Assembly (NCBI GenBank): GCA_030141605.1
Contig: JAQGDQ010000174.1
Span: 186,001-250,000 of the forward strand
Source of the DNA: Tubiluchus corallicola
Taxonomy: Eukaryota > Priapulida > Priapulimorpha > Priapulimorphida > Tubiluchidae
DNA length: 64,000 nt
Reading direction: 5' to 3'
The stretch's first letter is position 1; every line of letters begins with the position of its first letter. Below the pieces are notes generated by a model, which saw only the letters and a program-made list of their open reading frames with translations, made no database searches and was not told the DNA's origin. The position numbers were made by a program, and so were the translations under genes. Below are positions 55,762-64,000 of the stretch, piece by piece.

Positions 55762-56546
55762 GAGGCCTCGTTACTTATTCCATGCAACATGCATATTTCT
55801 GTATATTTTCTGTGGTCTTTTTTACTCATTTACTATTTAGTTGTGAGCTGCACGTGCAGTAATACGAAGTTTATTTTTAACTCCATCTGGAAATTGTGCA
55901 CTCATCTCTGTTGACTAGTAAGTTATTCTGTCGACTTTTATACACACTAGTGTTGTGATTTTTTTTTACTCACTGCAGAATGATCAACATATGTTATTGT
56001 TTTGAATTTTTGTGCATCATATGCAAATACTCATTATGCAAATACGTAATCTATGTTAATTTATAGTAAGTCATACGACTGTGTTCCTTTCAAAGCAATG
56101 CAATCGTTGATTTGTAAACATTTTGTATATTTACAGTGCAAATTGTGCATTAAATCACATAAGGATACTTATTGATTATTTCAAGCATTTTTACTGAAAA
56201 GGGAGGTGCAAAAAATCTATCTATTAACTTTTGCACAACAGATGTTTATTGATATAATATATAGCATATAATGTCATTTACACATTTCGCAATTTAACCG
56301 CAGGTCATAGTTAACATAAAATACCTCCAAAGAATATAAAAGACGTCAACAATTAATGTGCATTTTGTGTGTACAATGCTAAAACTAATGGTAGCAAATA
56401 GAGAAAAAAGCCCCTAATGAAACTTAGCAAAATTGTGAACAAGGCCACATGCAATAGCGACTACGCTCATGTGCAATAACAAGTATGGAATTGTACGCAA
56501 GCAAATTAGCCACTATCTTTATCACCGGTCATGTGACAGCAAATAA
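55762..56546. other. 3' flank/UTR of hemicentin; candidate poly(A) signals of two convergent genes
   Basis: No exon is visible. A plus-strand ATTAAA at 56149-56154 is a possible hemicentin poly(A) signal. A TTTATT at 56245-56250 (AATAAA on the minus strand) is one of several possible signals for the convergent gene, others being at 57719 and 58233. None can be chosen from sequence alone. Confidence 0.3.
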
Positions 56547-56881
56547 TACCGGGTGTTTCAAAAGTCTCACTAATTTGATTTTAATTTTTTGCAGCTAACA
56601 GACGAACAATGTTCAACTTGTAGTTTTTGAGAATTTTCTCGAATTCACCACTTGAAGTTTTGCATCAGTTTTTTCTGCTACCAGCTGACTCTAGAGCAGA
56701 GGCATAAAACTGTTGCACGGCTAGTTTTGAAGCTGCGGTCAAAGTGCAGCGATGATTCCGGACAGTCCTGACACTCTAGCCGCCAAAATTCTCACGATTT
56801 GTAAACATTGAACTAAATTGTTATTTTATCTCTTGTAATTATTTCACCAAACTTTATGACGAACTTTTAAAACACCTGATA
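56547..56881. mobile_element. Mariner-type MITE with TA duplication
   Basis: The ends TACCGGGTGTTTCAAAAGTC and (reverse complement of the right end) TATCAGGTGTTTTAAAAGTT are inverted repeats flanked by TA. The ~335-bp interior has no transposase. It lies in the convergent intergenic or 3' UTR zone. Confidence 0.75.
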
Positions 56882-59186
56882 TATGTCACTGTTTAACAAA
56901 ATGTGTCGCTACACAAAAATTTTTTTAAAGTGCACGGTGCATGGGTAAGTAAAACCTTGAATAAAACAAAGGAACGTATTACTATAATACAGGTCATCAG
57001 AATACTGGACTTTTTAAAAATCAATACTGTCATTGCATTCACCATATTAAAAAGAGACCCTAAGAAAATTGAACTATTGAATAGAAGAAACGTCATTCCA
57101 TAAGAAAATGTGGACGCAGTAAACAGAATTGCCAAATGGGCAACTATTATTGTGGCATCAGTATGTATTAAACAACAACATTTTCATGGAAGTTTCAATT
57201 TCCCACATCCATTTGTGTTGAACAATTCTACAAAATATTTATATATCTGAATGTTGTATCAAAGATTAGTATAACTAGTCATTGTTAATACATTTAGTCA
57301 ATTATAAATGCAAAAACTCATTGAACAAGAGATTTTCAAGCAGCAACTAACAGTGCGAACCAAATGCATGCATACTCAAGAGATTTTTGCTGACCAAGTA
57401 CAGTATCAGCATCTGTGATATGCAATAAATAAATCAGTCACCCAGTTCTAATAATCATTACAAAATAATAACACACACATTAAAAAATGCCTAGTTACTA
57501 AAAACAACACCTGTTTTGATACCATCATAAATAATTATAAAATATTTTGCCTTTGATATACTGATGTAATCATTTATATTAAACAATATTTAACTAGTTA
57601 AATGAAAATGTTCCTGTTTGCTTGTGGAAATCTAAAAATAATTTCCAAAAAAATGAAAGAGAAAAGATAACCAGTCAATTATGCTATTCAATATATGAAA
57701 AAAAGACCAAGGTAGACGTTTATTCTTGGCAACTTCATTTTCAAAGAAAATCATACTAAAACAATTATAAATGCACCATCATGAACTAGTCAACAAATCA
57801 CAAGTACTTCATCACAGTTTTGAAACTCCTAAGATTTAGCCAGTACAAATGCACAGTGATGTGTAACTTGTATTACAAACCAATAATGGCCATTAGCAGT
57901 GACTCGGTGCAATTAATTCATCTTTAAGATGTTCTATCACAAGATACTATTACAGCAAGTTATACAACGTGCATGTGTGTATAAATACAAATATCGTTTA
58001 AACCCATTTTCGGCAGATAATCGTTTTCGGTAATCCAAAACGCATAATCTATCAGGGCTCTAAGCCTAATGCAATCTCAAAGTGATCTGCCAGTCAACTG
58101 CTAGAAAATGCTTGTCATTAAAAAACTGCTATAAAACAACACCACAAGTCTATAAAAACTTGATATGTAGAACACTGTAGTACTTATATAGATTTCTCAA
58201 AAAGCGAATGTCTAAAATCATCACTGTATAAATTTATTTAGAGATCGTAATTCAGCTATTATAAAGCAAGTAGCAACATTCGCTAATCTACCTACAATAG
58301 CAACTAATATGTAATGTAACAAAGTGAGTTAGTCAATTAGTAACTAACTATAGATCAGCACTCTTTTCACATGCTTAACTTGTATATATCATTTATATGT
58401 ACAAATCAGCACAAGTATATTAAATTTTTTAATACTGTGCTATCTTCCTTACTACTGTCAAGTACCTTTGTTTACCTTCACTGCAAAATCTACTTGAGGT
58501 AATTTACAACTATACAATCGATTACAATGTGACTTGATTATCTACAAGAGACTACTCAAACAGTATAGCACGCACATCGACAAAAAATCTCGTACGCGCT
58601 TAAGATAACACGTGCATTGAACGAAGTAGAATAGATATGTTTCTATGCTAAATATAATTTCAGAAAGTATTAATATGATAAACGTATACGGCAGTAACAC
58701 TGGCGAATGGACGTGTTTTGAAGATTTAAAAATGGGACAAAAACAGATTGAAAAAATAGTGAATAATAAGTGATTAAAAGCATGAAGTAACAGACACTAT
58801 GAATGATTTACTAACAGAAAATGGCACTTCAAAAATTCTCATGGGTATAAGGGTACCACCTTGCTTCAATTTCCTGCTTTGCATATTTTAAAATAATACA
58901 TTACACGTTGCACAACAAAGTCTAAAAACGAAACTGCTTACAGACTATTAATACATTATCATGGCTTTGACTGGGTATTACCGAATAAAAACAAACCCAC
59001 GTAAACAAAAAAATGAAGGATGAGTGTTATTAGCATGTGTCAAAAGTCATCACCATACAATTTCATATCAACTAATTCTTATAAAGGCACGCAGTCCAAT
59101 GAGAAATGTTTGCAGAAAGATTTCTGGAAGCAGCAGGCTCTCTATCACAATAACAACTTCAGCGAGGTCTTTTTGGCTGAACACTG
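56882..59186 (-). other. Probable long 3' UTR / intergenic sequence of the C1orf21-like gene
   Basis: The stretch is AT-rich with no supported reading frame on either strand. It directly follows the stop codon of the minus-strand gene, and several minus-strand AATAAA sites occur in it. I see no further elements. Confidence 0.4.
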
Positions 59187-62100
59187 TCAACTCTCTTCTG
59201 ATATGTCATCATCATCATCCACACTACCCTATAAAACAAAAAAAAATCAAAGCCATTAAAAAATATATTGCAAAGATGTAATATTTTAATACAGCACTGT
59301 ATGATATTATCAGGTAAAATTACTGACATGCACAAAGGAACAATAAATACTAATTTTCCATGCTTTTGAATATAACTAAATTGCAATTTAGATAGAAAGG
59401 TAAGAAGGCATTATCATTGTAGACTAAATTCATTCACCAAGCTTAGAAGCAAAAGTGACGGTCGAAATTCTAATAATTAGAAAGAAAGAACTTACAAAAC
59501 TAGTTTTGCGGTGATACAAATGGCAGAAAAACAGTGAAAATTTATTTAAGTTAATTCTGTTATGTACCCATTCTAATATGAAGGAAAAATTGGAAATTAA
59601 AAACGTGTGGTGAGAATTTAATGACAAAGATAATAATATACAAAAATACAAAGAAACTACGAATTTCATTTCAAATAATTCTATAGTTCCATAACAAAGT
59701 TTAACAGACAGAAACCAGTAATGAATTAACAAACTTCATTCACATAATTTACTTATGCTTTCTAAAAATAACAATTCTTTTAAATACATAAAACAAATAC
59801 TGTAAAACCTGTAAACTGGTAAAAAACAGCTAACTAATAAAAACTACTCACCTGGTTTATTTTTTCATCCAACATTCGAAAAAATTCGACTTGACTGGCA
59901 GACACATGTGGCCTAAAAAATTCCATATAGTGATCATATACAATGCATGCAAGTTTCTTATAAAAAAAACTATAAATATCTGAAAAGATAGTGCTGAATG
60001 TATACAAACGTTTTAAAATTCAGTTAAATAGGTTACAAAAGTTCCTAAGTTATGAATTTTCAATGCAAAACATAGCATACAGTGATAAATATTCACTCAG
60101 TCAATAAGTTTTGTAGCCTAAATAAAGCATACTTCCCTTAGGAAGAGAGTTGAGCCAATCCGCTGCCTTACACTTACAATTGATAACACATCTACTACAA
60201 CTATCTACGACATCTACAACTGCTTTGAGCTTAACGTAAAGCTTCCTCTAAACTCATCAACTATTCAGGAATAAAGTTGTCACTTAATTGGACACCTAGC
60301 TTGTCATAGGCAAGTAGCTACAAAATAAAATACTTACGGCCTGGGTGGACCATCACGTATTGGTAGAGTTTCCTGAAAAAAGGTTAGCTATAAAAAAACT
60401 GACTTCACACAGTGCAAATGAAACCTAAGATACGAAGTAAAAAATTTCAAATCTCTTCAAAACCAGCATGAAACCTAAACTTAGGACATGTATACATTGT
60501 TTAAATATGAAACTATTAAAAATAGCTACCAACTTCCCAATTATTCTAGCAAATATGTAAATACTGAATTTTGAATCTTGTGACTTCAAATGATTTACAA
60601 ACCCATAAGTTAACGTACAGCAATCAATAGCTGACTGTGCAGCACAATGTACAACCATTATGCTAAAGGGAAAGAAGAGGAAATTTTAAAGAATGTCCAA
60701 AAAACTTTTCACACAAAGTTATATTATTATTAAGTTTACCTACTCGAAAAACTTATATAAAATGTTTGTGACAACTGGTAAAAAATGACGGACTCACTTT
60801 CTCAGTGTGCATCACTGACTAACCAAAAAACATATTTTTTAATCTTACTGACAAAATACAGTAATGTTAAATTAGTGAATTGTACACTGAGAATGCTCTG
60901 ATTATTTTTCGAACTTTACATAGTGTTATCTAAACTTGTTTCACACGACCTTACATTAATGGTCATCGTGGTAGTTTAAACTTCCAAGTTTTATACAGCA
61001 TTGCTGCTAATACAAGCTCTGTGTACAACAAGGTAGTAGATAGGTGATACAAAACTTCTGGTAAATTTTTTTCGCTTTATATAAGTAAAAGGGTTCCTTC
61101 TGCTTTAGCTTCATGTTCCAAGATAAAAAATCAAAGTATTTGTTGACAACTGCTAATGAATACTAATGAAATAACTTGATCGTGATCAGGAAAGTTGTAC
61201 TTAGTGTTAATTAGCAGCTACACCCGCATTTTGGGCAAATGGCTTTTCACTGACACGACTACTAACTTCAGTAATTTACTGGAGCTACAAAAAAGTAATT
61301 CAAGTACATGGTATTGATGAAGAGCAGTATCAAATGACCAAAGTGTTTAATAGTGACCATTATTTATTGAACTAAATACTATAAAATTTGTGTACCTGAG
61401 GCGTGAAGTGTGGTAGCTCTGTCTTCTTTAATCCTGGTACCAGGGAGTTTGACTTTAATTCCAATGAGTCTTTATTTTTCAAATCTTCTGCTTCTGATGG
61501 CTTATCTCCATCCGGGCCTGTTTTGTCCACAGGCTGCTTTGCTGATTTTTCCTCCACAGAATAATGCTGATGAACAGGTGACTTTTCTTTCTCTTTCACT
61601 GCTACTGCTGCATTTTTTTCAGGCTTATGTTTCTTATCTAAAAAGCACACAAAATATAGTGATGTGTGTTTACTCGAAAAATGACTTTGCTATTTTTGAA
61701 ACATTTCATTATGTTCATTCGCAATTCACAACAAAAATTGTTATGTTATGTCATCTTACGCACTTACCACCACAAAATTTGATGCATGCACAAACTTTTG
61801 GCAGAATTTCAAGAAAAGGGAATAAAGAAAGTATGTTTTGCACATCATTTTATTTATTTTTGGCACTGGAAGCACAGGTAATAACAGAAAAGTATTGAAA
61901 ATTTTTCTGGGTATATAAACCTTCAACTAATGGTGAGAGCATTATAAATATTTTAAAACAAAGTTTTCGAATACAACAAAAATGAAAAATTGCAGTTCTT
62001 CATTTTCGATAATGACCACATTGCTAATGAAATTCACTCAAATGAGTCAGCAAAGAAAGCAAATGAAATTCATGAAAAGTTGCATGCACTATATGTCCAA

Positions 62101-62517
62101 GTACCAAGTAAATTTACAAGCTGCACTGCTATAAAATTTTCCACAAGTTCTTAAATTCTTGAAAAAATTTCTTGAAAAAAAGAATTTTGTTAAAGACACA
62201 TGAAACTTTAAAAGGGGGAAGAATATTTTAACAAAATTTTACTGAATATTGCATAAACAAGCACATTACCTTTGCTACACAATTCTAATGTGTTTTCTTC
62301 AGAGCAATGAATACAAATACTTGTACACTTTATAGCTACACTACATGCCCAAGACGCAATGAACCGACAAAGCGAAAAATATAAATGTTACCAATAAACA
62401 CAAACCAGCATTAGCGATCTCATCCAACTTTAACTGTGCCTTTTTCTCGGTGCCATCACTAGAATGAGACTTTCTATTAAATAATGGTGATACAGCTTTA
62501 CTGCGCCCACAGCCCAT
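59187..62517 (-). CDS. C1orf21: C1orf21-like small, probably myristoylated protein, 5 coding exons
   Basis: Coding exons on the minus strand are 62406-62517, 61396-61637, 60338-60372 (35 bp), 59852-59912 and 59187-59228; together 492 bp, 163 residues and a TGA. The start MGCGRSKAV carries Gly-2 and Cys-3 (N-myristoylation and palmitoylation type). The middle is Lys/Glu-rich and probably disordered (KHKPEKNAAVAVKEKEKS, then NSLVPGLKKTELPHFTPQ). The conserved end is ETLPIRDGPPRPHVSASQVE, then FFRMLDEKINQ and acidic SVDDDDDISEES. Human C1orf21 (121 residues, poorly characterised) has ESQQEFFRMLDEKIEKG and an acidic EEED end, so homology rests on this block and the MGC start. An in-frame upstream ATG (62544) exists, but acaacaATGG is the better context. 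Introns 59229-59851, 60373-61395 and 61638-62405 show nothing else. Confidence 0.85.
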
Positions 62518-62577
62518 TGTTGTATGTCTCGATTCATTATACATAAAGTGGGTTCTGACATAAAAACGTCATATTTG
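62518..62577 (-). other. C1orf21: 5' UTR part of the first coding exon of the C1orf21-like gene
   Basis: On the minus strand, a pyrimidine-rich ttctatattttaacag precedes 62577 and looks like a splice acceptor. The leader contains further ATGs, one in frame (62544) preceded by an in-frame TGA. A noncoding exon must then lie upstream. Confidence 0.4.
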
Positions 62578-63086
62578 CTGTTAAAATATAGAAAAAGGCA
62601 GTTTAAACAGAAATGTCATAATGATATGTTGTCAAATCGCTGCATAAAAATGATAAACATAAACATAATTTGTTTGCATCCTCTCAAAGCACATGTATAA
62701 TGCATGAAATATCATTGACTAATGTGGGGAAAATGAGGGATACTATGGTCTATACATTTCATTTTGAACATATGCCTTGACACCCACTTGTGTCGGCGCC
62801 ATGTTTGCAAACGTATAACTGTTTAAAAGTGTACAATGTTAATGCACTTACAGAAAGTTTCAAAGTAACGCGCGTTAATTTAAATACGTTTAATTGTATA
62901 GAATATTAAAATAAACTGAAGGTTGTTTGCTCCTTGACTTTTTCTTCTATGCCAAATAAATAAATTCACTTGAAATTGAACTCAAAAATACTACCCTAAT
63001 CTACTACATTAATGACAAGAATATAAATATGAATTTCCAAGTTTTGTGCTGAATTTCTATGAAAAATAATCCTAAAAATCTCTAAC

Positions 63087-63150
63087 CTGCCAACAAGGCA
63101 GCCATGTCACATTCACTGCTGCTCATTTGCTATGTCGCCGAATTATAAAC
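63087..63150 (-). other. Candidate noncoding first exon / promoter zone of the C1orf21-like gene
   Basis: On the minus strand the sequence ends ttgttggcag|gttagag at 63087, a good donor that could splice to 62577. CpG-bearing words (cggcgacatagc here, and catggcgccgac near 62795) stand out in an AT-rich area. No TATA box is obvious; this is inference. Confidence 0.25.
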
Positions 63151-64000
63151 AAGAGAAATCATGCATTGACTACGACGCCCACGTCCTTGCGAGATTATAA
63201 GTGATGGTATAAAAAGATTATTGCAATTATTAAAACTACAAAATGCTAAAAATTAATATCAAAAGTTGTCTTAGTTTTTGAAATGGGGTTTTTACCAACG
63301 AATAAAATTCATTACTCGCTCCAACTGATCCTTTACTTTTTTCCTCAGAAAATGTGTGAACTAAAATTTTCCAATGGATTCAGTTTATTAGTTTATTTTA
63401 TTTCCAAAATGCCTAAAAGTACAACATTGTTATATTTTTACGAAGAGGCTGTTACTACAACAAATAGACAAAATTTACCATAAATTGCTAACGGCTCAGG
63501 CGAAGAAGACAGACTTGTACAGGACTGAACAGAAAGGAAAGTGGAAAGAGAAAATGTAAAAGGCCCAGGATAAAGAGCAAAAAATGAAATACAAGGGTGA
63601 TAGTAAGGGTAAGGAAATGACAATGAAGAGTGAAAAAGATGATGATGAAAATGAAGACTAGATTCGCATGAGAATGTAAACAGAAACAAATCAGTCAGCA
63701 GAGTCACTGCAAAAGTAGTAGGAGTCATGTCATGGACAATAACCTTGGTACTTTTTCTATACTTCTTAGTTATTCTTCGTCTCCTTCTTCATTCTTGTAC
63801 GGCATTATGACAAATAACGATTCAAAATTGTAATACAACTAAAATCGTTTAATTCGGAATTTTGGATTAGACTATTTCATATTTTCTAAAGATTTTTATA
63901 TTGTACTACATTTGAATTCTCTTTGGACTCATAACTTATCTCACATTCCGAAAGCCTATTGTTATTAAGCGTGTTATGAAGTTATAGGTATAAAAATATA
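63151..64000. other. Intergenic sequence, nothing recognised
   Basis: AT-rich sequence with a purine-rich plus-strand stretch at 63520-63660. Short open frames on both strands lack codon or homology support. Confidence 0.6.

Noticed and set aside
61410-61898. 162-codon plus-strand frame
   Set aside because: It is antisense to the second coding exon of the C1orf21-like gene, which has homology and correct splice phases.
62515-62544. Upstream in-frame ATG (MYNESRHTT) as start of the C1orf21-like protein
   Set aside because: The next ATG gives MGC as in the human protein and lies in a better initiation context.
63438-63728. Minus-strand 96-codon frame
   Set aside because: Ser/Phe/His-rich reading of a purine-rich plus-strand stretch, with no homology or splice context.

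Overview
The window is a piece of an animal (metazoan) nuclear genome. It is AT-rich, all inferred introns are GT-AG, most of them are 0.1-2 kb, and nearly everything coding belongs to one giant multi-exon extracellular matrix gene. The species cannot be named from the sequence. Introns packed with MITE-like elements, LINE fragments and SINE-like pieces, and a protein close to but clearly different from vertebrate hemicentin, suggest a non-vertebrate animal; a marine invertebrate or invertebrate deuterostome is only a guess.

From 668 to 55761 (+) lies the 3' part of a hemicentin (HMCN1-type) gene, open at its 5' end. I reconstruct 62 exons (about 3,326 residues plus stop). In order they encode 23 I-set Ig domains (668-35310), six thrombospondin type 1 repeats (37731-43150), one nidogen G2F beta-barrel (43308-45835), seven calcium-binding EGF modules (46313-53106), a short linker exon (53806-53937), two more EGF modules (54470-55115) and the fibulin-type C-terminal domain with the stop codon (55383-55761). 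The VWA domain and the remaining Ig domains of a full hemicentin must lie upstream. Every domain boundary is a phase 1 intron, while introns inside Ig domains vary in place and phase.

Convergent to it on the minus strand (62517 down to 59187) is a five-exon gene for a 163-residue, probably N-myristoylated protein. Its C-terminal block ending in EFFRMLDEKI plus an acidic tail identifies it as a homologue of human C1orf21. Human C1orf21 and HMCN1 lie on the same stretch of 1q25, so this looks like retained linkage.

The introns carry much of the unusual structure. A 40-bp tandem array has copied a 5' splice site about eleven times at the edge of the first Ig exon. A 102-bp tandem array has copied a 3' splice site plus the start of an Ig domain six times. 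A possible cassette exon inside Ig 9 carries a furin-like RLKR site and has a frame-compensating tandem acceptor. A dead copy of a TSP1 exon start lies at 40901. At least six families of TIR-flanked (MITE-like) elements are present, several in more than one copy. There are two LINE 3' fragments, a 5S rRNA-derived SINE-like segment, tRNA-like SINE heads, and a 24-bp minisatellite open on both strands. I found no operon-like structure, CRISPR array or microbial feature.
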